Shown here one piece after another: positions 1 to 5,027 of a stretch of DNA of 12,954 bases. Source of the stretch: Oscillibacter sp. (GTDB lineage: Bacteria > Bacillota > Clostridia > Oscillospirales > Oscillospiraceae). The DNA is taken from assembly GCA_022796315.1 (NCBI GenBank), contig JAAWIL010000038.1:1-12954 (forward strand), given 5' to 3'. The translations under genes were made by a program, and so were the position numbers. The notes under the pieces are model-generated. The model made no database searches. It was not told the origin of the DNA and saw only the letters and a list, made by a program, of their open reading frames with translations. Numbering within the stretch: position 1 is the stretch's first letter; each line of letters starts with the position of its first letter.

Positions 1-96
1 AGCCGCCGCAATCCTGGCGGATTGCAAGGGTTTTTAACGAAGTCTGGACGGAAAATACGCCGCCAAGACGTGTGCGGGGAGATTTTAAACAGGCTC
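1..96. repeat. Truncated MITE-like inverted-repeat element (right half of a copy)
   Basis: The segment ends at 90-96 in CAGGCTC, preceded by GATTTTAAA. The reverse complement of this end begins GAGCCTGTTTAAAATCT, which matches GAGCCTGTTCAATATCT at 12846-12862. Positions 1-46 also align in the same orientation with 12908-12954 (shared cores AAGG(G/A)TTTTTAACG and a small stem GCAATCC/GGATTGC here). The window therefore starts inside one copy and ends inside another. Joining the two halves predicts a complete element of roughly 170 bp with terminal inverted repeats of about 17 bp and no coding capacity. The flank TTAA directly outside the end may be part of a short target duplication. Assignment to a particular IS family is not possible from this sequence. 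Confidence 0.7.
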
Positions 97-182
97 TTAA
101 AGCAGACTCTAAAGTAGTATAGCATGGACAGGCCCTAAATTCCAGTAATATTTGGGCGAGAACACAGAATTCCCCTGCCGCA

Positions 183-212
183 GAAAAACGGCCAGCCCAA
201 AAGGCCAGCCGT
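183..212 (-). terminator. Intrinsic terminator of the trmFO-plsX-acpP-rnc cluster
   Basis: Read on the minus strand, ACGGCTGGCC pairs over ten positions (two G-U) with GGCTGGCCGT around a short T-rich loop and runs straight into TTTTTCTG. It lies 4 nt beyond the rnc stop codon. This is a textbook Rho-independent terminator and marks the end of the operon. Confidence 0.88.
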
Positions 213-216
213 CCCC

Positions 217-900
217 TTATTTCGATTCCAGCGCCGCCAGGGCCGTCTTCGCCGCGGCCTGCTCGGCCTCCTTCTTGCTGTGGCCGGAGCCGCTGCCGAC
301 GACGCTGCCGTTCAGCAGCACCTCGGCCTGGAAGGTCTTGTCGTGGTCCGGTCCCTGCTCTCCCGCCATCCGGTAGCTGAGGACCTGATCCGCCTGCCGC
401 TGCACCAGCTCCTGGAGGGCGGTCTTGTAGTCCCGCCGCTTCTCCTCCACCACGCTCTCCCGCTGGGCGTCCAGCAGGCAGCGGTGGATCAGGGGATTCA
501 CCGCCTCCATGCCGCCATCCAGATACACGGCGGCAAACACCGCCTCCGTGGCGTCTGCCAGAATGGAGGTCCGGTTTCTTCCGCCGCCGGTCTCCTCCCC
601 CTTGCCCAGCATCAGGTAGCGCCCCAGGTCCAGCCGCCGGGCAACCTCATACAGACTCTGCTCGCACACCAGCGCCGCCCGAATCCGGGTAAGATCCCCC
701 TCCGGGGCCTCCGGGTGCCGGGCAAAGAGGTACTCCGCCGTCACAAAGCCCAGAACCGCGTCCCCCAGAAACTCCAGGCGCTCGTTGCTGCGCAGGTGTC
801 CGCCCCGGTGCTCGTTGGCATAGGAGCTGTGGCTCAGGGCCTCCTGCAGCAGCGCCGGATTCCGAAACGTGTAATTCAGTTTTTTCTCCAGTTCCTGCAT
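217..900 (-). CDS. rnc: Ribonuclease III
   Basis: RNase III is an endonuclease that cuts double-stranded RNA; it processes the rRNA precursor and controls some mRNAs. The 227-aa product has the family signature NERLEFLGD at residues 39-47. The expected metal-binding acids are E40, E43, D47, D116 and E119 (in ADATEA). A C-terminal double-stranded-RNA-binding domain spans about 158-225 (DYKTALQE to the KKEAEQAAAKTAL helix). Length is normal for the family. The ATG at 900 is chosen because GGAGG lies 8 nt upstream; an in-frame ATG at 915 overlaps that site and has no ribosome binding site of its own. It is the last gene of the minus-strand cluster, 143 nt after acpP. In many Bacillota smc and ftsY follow rnc; here a terminator and a mobile-element remnant follow instead. 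Confidence 0.96.
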   Translation of the reverse strand: MQELEKKLNYTFRNPALLQEALSHSSYANEHRGGHLRSNERLEFLGDAVLGFVTAEYLFARHPEAPEGDLTRIRAALVCEQSLYEVARRLDLGRYLMLGKGEETGGGRNRTSILADATEAVFAAVYLDGGMEAVNPLIHRCLLDAQRESVVEEKRRDYKTALQELVQRQADQVLSYRMAGEQGPDHDKTFQAEVLLNGSVVGSGSGHSKKEAEQAAAKTALAALESK

Positions 901-921
901 CTCACGCGCCTCCATAAGGAA

Positions 922-941
922 GCCCCGCGACACCGCGGGGC
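922..941 (-). promoter_or_regulatory. Perfect 8-bp GC hairpin in the rnc leader
   Basis: GCCCCGCG and CGCGGGGC pair perfectly around a 4-nt loop (GTGT on the transcript). The hairpin lies 6 nt before the first ATG (915) of rnc and about 6-10 nt before the Shine-Dalgarno sequence of the chosen start. There is no proper T-tract (TTCCTT follows), so it is a poor terminator. A structure here could be a processing or translational-control element of rnc; that role is inferred. Confidence 0.55.
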
Positions 942-1043
942 CCGTCCTGGGAACCTGTATTCTCGGCCGCTTCTGAGCATTCCCCGTCATACCTCCGGTA
1001 TCCCTGGAAACTTTCTCCGCACTCCGCCGCCGGGCTCAGGTTC

Positions 1044-1289
1044 TCACTTCACTTTCCCGGCAATGTAATTCACCGCGTCGCCCACGGTCTTGAGGCCGCC
1101 GAGATCCTCCTCCTGGGTCTCTCCGATCTCGAACTCCTCTTCCATCGCCATAACCAGCTCCACCAGGTCCACGGAATCCGCGCCCAGGTCCTCCTCAAAC
1201 GAGGTCTCCATGGTCACCTCCGCCGGCTCCATGGCAAACTGCTCTGCCACCAGCTCCCGCATGGTCTGAAAAATTTCCTCAACTGCCAT
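1044..1289 (-). CDS. acpP: Acyl carrier protein
   Basis: This 81-aa acidic protein carries growing fatty acids on a 4'-phosphopantetheine arm and delivers acyl groups to fatty-acid synthase enzymes and to PlsX. The attachment serine is S39 in GADSVD (the common variant is DSL), followed by the recognition helix DLVELVMAMEEEF. Length is typical of AcpP. The start at 1289 has AGGAG 10 nt upstream; the open frame extends to 1385 but has no ribosome binding site or homologous sequence there. It lies 96 nt after plsX, whose product uses acyl-ACP, and before rnc, an order common in Gram-positive bacteria. A promoter of its own at 1350-1378 would let it be expressed more strongly than its neighbours, as expected for so abundant a protein. 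Confidence 0.95.
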   Translation of the reverse strand: MAVEEIFQTMRELVAEQFAMEPAEVTMETSFEEDLGADSVDLVELVMAMEEEFEIGETQEEDLGGLKTVGDAVNYIAGKVK

Positions 1290-1349
1290 CTGTGTTTCAC
1301 TCCTCAGAGAATTATGGTGTTCTGTGCCAAAAGGGCCTCCATTACTGGC

Positions 1350-1378
1350 ATCATAAGGCATCGTCACGCCGCTGTCAA
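1350..1378 (-). promoter_or_regulatory. Housekeeping-type promoter upstream of acpP
   Basis: On the minus strand TTGACA (1373-1378) and TATGAT (1350-1355) are separated by exactly 17 bp: a perfect -35 and a five-of-six -10. The -35 begins just beyond the plsX stop codon. Transcription would start near 1343, giving a leader of about 55 nt before acpP. No FapR-like operator palindrome was seen. Confidence 0.75.
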
Positions 1379-1385
1379 GGGGCAA

Positions 1386-2420
1386 TCACATTTTTTCCTG
1401 TCCGCGCTCCACTTTCATCAGCTGGATGTCCCGCTCCACGTCGGCGATGAAGCCGCTCTCGGCGTACTCCTTGGCCCGCAGAATCGCGTTGCGGACCGCC
1501 CGGGCGTCCGAGGACCCGTGGGCCTTGATCACCGGCTTGGAGATCCCCAGAAAGGGCGTGCCGCCGATCTCGCCAGGGTCCAGCAGCTTCTTCATTTCCG
1601 CCAGGCCCGGCTTCACCAGGGCCGCCGCCATCTTCGTCTTGGCGCTGGAGAGGAACACCCCCTTCAGCTCCTTGAGCAGAAACTTCGCGGTGCCCTCCAG
1701 GCTCTTGAGCATGACGTTTCCCGTGAAGCCGTCGGCCACCAGCACGTCGGCGCCGCCCATCATGGCCTCATTGGCCTCCAGGTTGCCCGCGAAGTGAATC
1801 CGGCCCGCCTCTCCGGCCTCCTTCAGCAATGCGCAGGCCTCGCGGCGCAGGGCGTCGCCCTTCTCCTCCTCGGCGCCGATGTTCAAAAGGGCCACTCTGG
1901 GCTTCTCGATCTCCAGCACCCGCTTGGCGTAGTAGCTCCCCAGGTAGGCGAACTGGAGCAGGTACTCCGGCGTACACTCGGCGTTGGCGCCGCAGTCACA
2001 CAGCACCAGCTTCCCTGCCGCCGTGGGGATCACCGGACCCATGGCGGCCCGGCGGATTCCGCGAATCCGCTTCACCACCAGGGTGGCCCCCGCCAGCAGC
2101 GCCCCGGTGGACCCGGCGGAGACAAAGGCGTCTCCCGCCCCGTCCCGCAGCAGGTTCAGCCCCACCGTCAAAGAGGAGTCCTTTTTCATCTTGAAGGCGG
2201 TGGCCGGATCGTCCTCGATCTCCACCACCTCCGACGCATCCCGGATCTCCACTCCGGCGGGCAGCGTCTTCTCGCCGCAGGCCTCCACGGCCCGCAGGAC
2301 CTCCGCCGCCCGGCCCACCAGCAGGATCTCCACCCCGTGGGCCCTGTAGGCCTCCAGCGCCCCCCGGACGATTTCCTCCGGGGCATGGTCGCCGCCCATG
2401 GCGTCTACGATGATCTTCAT
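1386..2420 (-). CDS. plsX: Phosphate acyltransferase PlsX
   Basis: PlsX converts acyl-ACP and phosphate to acyl-phosphate, the acyl donor used by the membrane enzyme PlsY in the first step of phospholipid synthesis. The 344-aa product begins with the diagnostic MKIIVDAMGGDHAP. It also has SAGSTGALL near residue 103, NIGAEEEKG, ADGFTGNVMLKSLEG and the C-terminal GISKPVIKAHGSSDARA, all conserved in the family, and length is normal. Its ATG overlaps the trmFO stop codon (ATGA, 4-nt overlap), so the two are probably translationally coupled. acpP, its substrate carrier, follows. Confidence 0.97.
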   Translation of the reverse strand: MKIIVDAMGGDHAPEEIVRGALEAYRAHGVEILLVGRAAEVLRAVEACGEKTLPAGVEIRDASEVVEIEDDPATAFKMKKDSSLTVGLNLLRDGAGDAFVSAGSTGALLAGATLVVKRIRGIRRAAMGPVIPTAAGKLVLCDCGANAECTPEYLLQFAYLGSYYAKRVLEIEKPRVALLNIGAEEEKGDALRREACALLKEAGEAGRIHFAGNLEANEAMMGGADVLVADGFTGNVMLKSLEGTAKFLLKELKGVFLSSAKTKMAAALVKPGLAEMKKLLDPGEIGGTPFLGISKPVIKAHGSSDARAVRNAILRAKEYAESGFIADVERDIQLMKVERGQEKM

Positions 2421-3724
2421 GTCAGAACCTCCTCTCTGATTTGCCCGATGATCTCCAGGGACCGCGCCGCCAGCTCCCCGTTCTTGTTCCGCTTCCCCTT
2501 CACCCGGTGGTCCAGGGGCGGAATGATGCCGAAATTGATATTCATCGGCTGGAAGGACGTCACGGACGCATTGGAGATATACAGCCCCAGGGCGCCGATG
2601 GCGGTCTCCCGGGGGAAGTCGGCGGGCGCCATGCCCCGCAGTCTCCGGGCGGTCTCCACACCCACCAGAAAGCCGCTGGCCGCGGACTCCACGTACCCCT
2701 CCACGCCGGTCATCTGCCCGGCGAAGGCGATCCTGGGCTCCTTCCGCAGCCGGTAGTACCGGTCCAGCAGCCGGGGGGAATCCAGGAACGTATTGCGGTG
2801 CATGACTCCATAGCGCAGAAACTCCGCGTCATGGAGGGCGGGGATCATGGAGAACACCCGCCTCTGCTCCGGGAATTTCAGATGGGTCTGGAAGCCCACC
2901 AGGTTATAGACGGACCCCTCGGCGTTGTCCCGCCGCAGCTGTACCACGGCGAAGGGCTCTCTTCCCGTCCTGGGGTCCCGCAGGCCCCTGGGCTTCAGGG
3001 GGCCGTAGCACAGGGTATCCCGGCCCCGGCGGGCCATGACCTCCACAGGCATACAGCCCTCGAAGACCTTCCTGTCCTCAAAGCCGTGGACCTCCGCCTC
3101 CTGGGCGGTGGTGAGGGCCTGCCAGAAGGCCTCATACTCCGCCTCGTCCATGGGGCAGTTCACGTAGTCCGCCGTGCCCTTGCCGTACCGGGAGCCCATC
3201 CAGGCCCGGTCCATGTCCACGCTGGCGGCGGAGACCAGGGGCGCGGCGGCGTCGTAGAAGTGGAGGGCGCTGCCGGTCCCCAGAAGCGTCTGGAGCTTGT
3301 CCGCCAGGGCGTCGGAGGTCAGGGGTCCGGAGGCGATCACCACCTCTCCCTCGGGGATCTCCGTGACCTCGCCGGGGACGACGGTGATATTCGGATGGCT
3401 CCGGAGCTTCTCCGTCACCAGGGCCGCGAAGCCGTGGCGGTCCACGGCCAGAGCGCCGCCGGCCTCCACTCTCGTGGCCTCCGCGCACTGGAGGATCAGG
3501 GAGTTCAGCTGCCGCAGCTCCTCCTTCAAAAGGCCCACGGCGTTTTCCAGCTGGTCCCCCCGCAGGGAGTTGGAGCAGCAGAGCTCCGCGAAGTATTCGG
3601 TCGTATGGGCGGGGGTTTTCTTCTCCGGCTTCATCTCCCGGAGGGTGACCTGGAGTCCCCGCTGGGCCAGCTGCCAGGCGCACTCGCTGCCGGCCAGGCC
3701 GGCGCCGATGACGGTGATGTTCAT
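2417..3724 (-). CDS. trmFO: Methylenetetrahydrofolate-tRNA-(uracil-5-)-methyltransferase TrmFO
   Basis: This flavoprotein makes 5-methyluridine at position 54 of the tRNA T-loop, using methylenetetrahydrofolate as carbon donor and FAD as reductant. It replaces the SAM-dependent TrmA in most Gram-positive bacteria. The 435-aa product has the FAD-binding GAGLAG at residues 7-12. The two cysteines known to be important in the family are C50 (in AELCCSNSLR, next to an extra C49) and C224 (in FEGCMPVEVMA). The conserved GQMTGVEGYVESAASG lies near 341-356. The start at 3724 has GGAGG 8 nt upstream; an in-frame ATG at 3739 coincides with that site and is rejected. It is first in the cluster and overlaps plsX by 4 nt. 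No convincing promoter was found in the palindrome-rich region upstream. Confidence 0.96.
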   Translation of the reverse strand: MNITVIGAGLAGSECAWQLAQRGLQVTLREMKPEKKTPAHTTEYFAELCCSNSLRGDQLENAVGLLKEELRQLNSLILQCAEATRVEAGGALAVDRHGFAALVTEKLRSHPNITVVPGEVTEIPEGEVVIASGPLTSDALADKLQTLLGTGSALHFYDAAAPLVSAASVDMDRAWMGSRYGKGTADYVNCPMDEAEYEAFWQALTTAQEAEVHGFEDRKVFEGCMPVEVMARRGRDTLCYGPLKPRGLRDPRTGREPFAVVQLRRDNAEGSVYNLVGFQTHLKFPEQRRVFSMIPALHDAEFLRYGVMHRNTFLDSPRLLDRYYRLRKEPRIAFAGQMTGVEGYVESAASGFLVGVETARRLRGMAPADFPRETAIGALGLYISNASVTSFQPMNINFGIIPPLDHRVKGKRNKNGELAARSLEIIGQIREEVLT

Positions 3725-3785
3725 GGTTGGTTCCTCCATAAGGGGGGATTTTGGCTATGGTGATAGCCTGGCATTGCACCCCCCA

Positions 3786-3819
3786 TTTTCTCTTTTTCTG
3801 AGCGCAGAAAAAGAGAAAA
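3786..3819. repeat. 15-bp perfect A/T-rich hairpin
   Basis: TTTTCTCTTTTTCTG (3786-3800) and CAGAAAAAGAGAAAA (3805-3819) are perfect reverse complements around the loop AGCG. A third, related string, CAAAAGAGAAAAAG, follows at 3836-3849, after the near-palindrome GGGCCGTGCACGGTCC (3821-3836). Its low G+C contrasts sharply with the surroundings. On neither strand is the stem followed by a T-tract, so it is not an ordinary intrinsic terminator. It lies about 60 bp upstream of trmFO; a smaller hairpin (GGCTAT/ATAGCC, 3753-3768) lies between. Confidence 0.7.
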
Positions 3820-3851
3820 CGGGCCGTGCACGGTCCAAAAGAGAAAAAGAC

Positions 3852-3887
3852 GTAGGGCGACAACTTGACCGGAGGTCAAGTTGCGCC
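3852..3887 (+). repeat. GTAG-headed bulged hairpin (REP-like, divergent member)
   Basis: GTAG (3852-3855) is followed by a 14-bp stem: GGCG, a bulged A, then CAACTTGACC, loop GGA, and GGTCAAGTTG followed by CGCC. It shares the GTAG head and GGCG/CGCC base of the stem with the other hairpins in this window, but the upper stem is unrelated in sequence. Confidence 0.6.
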
Positions 3888-4061
3888 ATGTACGGGGGTT
3901 GTCCCCGCCCGGTTTGGGTGGAGACTTGGAAGTCCCTGCCGGCGCGCGCCGGACCACTCAGTGGAAGGAGCCTTGGCCCGCGTTTGGATATGCCGGCAGA
4001 GACTGTTAGGGAGGTTCCGGATACACGGCCTTCCTCTTTCCGCTGCCGCTGCCCTGGATCT
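3888..4061. other. Gene-free, palindrome-dense spacer
   Basis: No credible gene is seen here; all open frames are shadows. The stretch carries several short perfect palindromes: GACTT/AAGTC near 3923-3934, CCGGCGCGCGCCGG at 3939-3952, and CCACT/AGTGG at 3954-3964. It also has a GTAC-headed CGGGG/CCCCG hairpin near 3890-3907. No tRNA, RNase P or SRP-like signature was recognised, and the function is unknown. Confidence 0.5.
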
Positions 4062-4093
4062 CCCGCAGCCTCTGGGCTTCCCCTAAGGGGGCT

Positions 4094-4172
4094 GTAGGGG
4101 CGGCTATCAGCCGCCCGTCTTCCCACGACATCCGGATCTCCCATAGGACGGGCGATTGGTAATCGCCCCTAC
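4094..4172. repeat. Head-to-head REP-like hairpin pair (REPIN-like), unit 1
   Basis: The forward hairpin is GTAG, then GGGCGGCT (4098-4105), loop ATC, AGCCGCCC (4109-4116), then GTC. After a spacer of about 30 bp, the inverted hairpin is GGGCGATT (4150-4157), loop GGT, AATCGCCC (4161-4168), ending CTAC (4169-4172). The two stems have different inner bases but the same frame, so the pair is bounded by GTAG and CTAC exactly like a REP doublet. Confidence 0.8.
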
Positions 4173-4227
4173 CGGGCGGAGGGCTTCCCCCCCCCAGGAC
4201 CTCCAGCCCTCCGTGGGCCCCGCCCCC

Positions 4228-4253
4228 GTAGGGCCCGGACCCCTGGCCGGGCC
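4228..4253 (+). repeat. GTAG hairpin, G/C-only subtype
   Basis: GTAG is followed by GGCCCGG and CCGGGCC. An additional CC/GG pair forms above a bulged A, leaving loop CCT. The same form recurs at 4421-4446 and 11950-11974, and with an extra C at 11764-11790. Confidence 0.75.
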
Positions 4254-4290
4254 ATTCCCCCGCAGCCTCCAGGCTTCCCCTAAGGGGGCT

Positions 4291-4369
4291 GTAGGGGCGG
4301 CTATCAGCCGCCCGTCTTCCTACGACATCCGGATCTCCCATAGGACGGGCGATTGGTAATCGCCCCTAC
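4291..4369. repeat. Head-to-head REP-like hairpin pair (REPIN-like), unit 2
   Basis: This is the second copy of the doublet at 4094-4172, with identical stems and loops: GTAG at 4291-4294, stems 4295-4302/4306-4313 and 4347-4354/4358-4365, CTAC at 4366-4369. The spacer differs at one position (TTCCTACGAC for TTCCCACGAC). Confidence 0.8.
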
Positions 4370-4420
4370 CAGGCGGAGGGCTTCCCCCCAGGACCTCCAG
4401 CCCTCCGTGGGCCGCACCCC

Positions 4421-4446
4421 GTAGGGCCCGGACCCCTGGCCGGGCC
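4421..4446 (+). repeat. GTAG hairpin, G/C-only subtype, unit 2
   Basis: GTAG (4421-4424) is followed by GGCCCGG, a bulged A, CC, loop CCT, GG and CCGGGCC. It is identical in its stem to 4228-4253 and lies 193 bp from it. It is one of the last repeats before the HTH regulator and, read on the minus strand, lies just downstream of that gene. Confidence 0.75.
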
Positions 4447-4496
4447 ATTCCCCCGCAGCCTCCAGGCTTCCCGGGGGCGGAGGGGGCCCAACCGCA

Positions 4497-4706
4497 CTAC
4501 CGTTGGTCCGAACGGCCCAACAGATAATCTATGCTCACCTCAAAGAAATCCGCCAGCTTCAGCAATCCTGGCACATCCGGATAATGGGTCGCGGATTCAT
4601 AGTATTGATATGTCCGCAAAGAGACCCCCAAATATTCCGCAAGCTCATTTTGCTTCTTTTTTTTTTCTTTTCTTAATTCCTTCAAACGTAGGCCAAAAAT
4701 TTTCAT
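4497..4706 (-). CDS. Small XRE/Cro-type HTH transcriptional repressor
   Basis: This 69-aa protein is almost only a helix-turn-helix domain of the HTH_3/XRE type. It reads LRLKELRKEKKKKQNELAEYLGVSLRTYQYYES at about residues 6-38, with Q18 opening the first helix of the motif and the recognition helix at SLRTYQYYE. The end PDVPGLLKLADFFEVSIDYLLGRSD is the usual C-terminal part of the domain. There is no second domain for ligand binding or dimerisation. A weak AGAGG lies 5 nt before the ATG. It is transcribed divergently from the 82-aa gene at 4779. The intergenic inverted repeat at 4723-4761 overlaps the promoters on both strands, so it probably represses both its neighbour and itself. The A-rich lysine stretch (KEKKKKQ) makes its codon use less G+C-rich than that of flanking genes, consistent with acquisition by transfer. 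Confidence 0.88.
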   Translation of the reverse strand: MKIFGLRLKELRKEKKKKQNELAEYLGVSLRTYQYYESATHYPDVPGLLKLADFFEVSIDYLLGRSDQR

Positions 4707-4715
4707 ATACGCCTC

Positions 4716-4744
4716 TTGACATGCAACTGGTTTTCATGTATTAT
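4716..4744 (+). promoter_or_regulatory. Strong promoter of the 82-aa gene
   Basis: TTGACA (4716-4721) is a perfect -35 box; 17 bp later lies TATTAT (4739-4744), a five-of-six -10. Transcription would start near 4751, 28 nt before the ATG at 4779. The left operator arm fills the space between the two boxes. Confidence 0.82.
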
Positions 4745-4761
4745 ATATGAAAACCAGTTGC
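4723..4761. promoter_or_regulatory. Operator: perfect 15-bp inverted repeat
   Basis: GCAACTGGTTTTCAT (4723-4737) and ATGAAAACCAGTTGC (4747-4761) are perfect reverse complements, separated by 9 bp. The left arm occupies the -35/-10 spacer of the rightward promoter; the right arm covers its start point. The same arms fall at the spacer and start point of the leftward promoter. This is the probable binding site of the divergent HTH protein. Binding here would shut both promoters. Confidence 0.82.
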
Positions 4762-4767
4762 GTTTAA
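4740..4767 (-). promoter_or_regulatory. Probable promoter of the HTH repressor gene
   Basis: On the minus strand a perfect TATAAT (4740-4745) is preceded, 16 bp upstream, by TTAAAC (4762-4767), a weak -35. The -10 overlaps the opposite-strand -10 by 5 bp, so the two polymerases would compete. The strong rightward and weaker leftward arrangement fits a small target gene with an autoregulated repressor. Confidence 0.6.
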
Positions 4768-4778
4768 GGAGTGTTGTT

Positions 4779-5027
4779 ATGACCGATCTCATGCAATCCA
4801 TCTACGACTACATCAGCGAACACTGCTACAGGGAGTACCTCCCCCGGGAGCACTACTGGCACTATACCCGCCTCCTGGAGAAGCAGGAAACCGACCTCCT
4901 GGAAATCTGCTCCGACCAGCAGCGGACCCTTCTGGAAAAATACCAGGACACCAAGGCCCTAATGCACGATCAGGAACTGGAGGCCATGTTCCAAGCCGCT
5001 TGGGCGGCGGCCTGGGAGCTGGCTTAG
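4779..5027 (+). CDS. Small acidic helical protein of unknown function (82 aa)
   Basis: The product is not firmly recognised. It has 82 residues and is predicted by eye to be nearly all helical and acidic, rich in Glu, Leu and aromatic residues. It begins MTDLMQSIYDYI, has YWHYTRLLEKQETDLLEICS in the middle, and ends in an Ala/Trp-rich helix (AMFQAAWAAAWELA). The pattern of L.EKQE..LL...S..Q..LL..Y....AL...E...F resembles small clostridial proteins grouped as DUF6809; this is from memory and unconfirmed. There is no signal peptide and no membrane segment. The ATG at 4779 is chosen for AAGGAG 7 nt upstream; an upstream in-frame ATG at 4716 lies on the promoter. It is the only plus-strand gene in the window. 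Its TAG stop overlaps the topA TAA stop. Confidence 0.75.
   Translation: MTDLMQSIYDYISEHCYREYLPREHYWHYTRLLEKQETDLLEICSDQQRTLLEKYQDTKALMHDQELEAMFQAAWAAAWELA

Larger units (their letters stand above)
4065..4475. repeat. Tandem duplication of a 193-197 bp unit carrying REP-like hairpins
   Basis: Unit 1 (4065-4261) and unit 2 (4262-4454) are nearly identical. Differences are a few substitutions and length changes in C-runs. A third unit begins at 4455 with about 18 matching bases and then breaks off. Each unit contains, in order, a small CCCC/GGGG hairpin, a GTAG hairpin, a conserved spacer (TCCGGATCTCCCATAGGA), an inverted CTAC hairpin, and a G/C-only GTAG hairpin. The few differences suggest recent duplication. 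Confidence 0.92.

Noticed and set aside
3786..3819. Intrinsic terminator
   Set aside because: The stem is A/T-rich and neither strand has a T-tract directly after it.
3755..4341. Minus-strand frames with the repeated peptide start MGDPDVVGRRAADSRPYSPLRGS
   Set aside because: They are translations of the tandem repeat units, have no ribosome binding site, and differ only because the DNA unit is duplicated.
4065..4475. CRISPR array
   Set aside because: Only about two units of 193-197 bp, with no short direct repeats separated by unique spacers and no cas genes.
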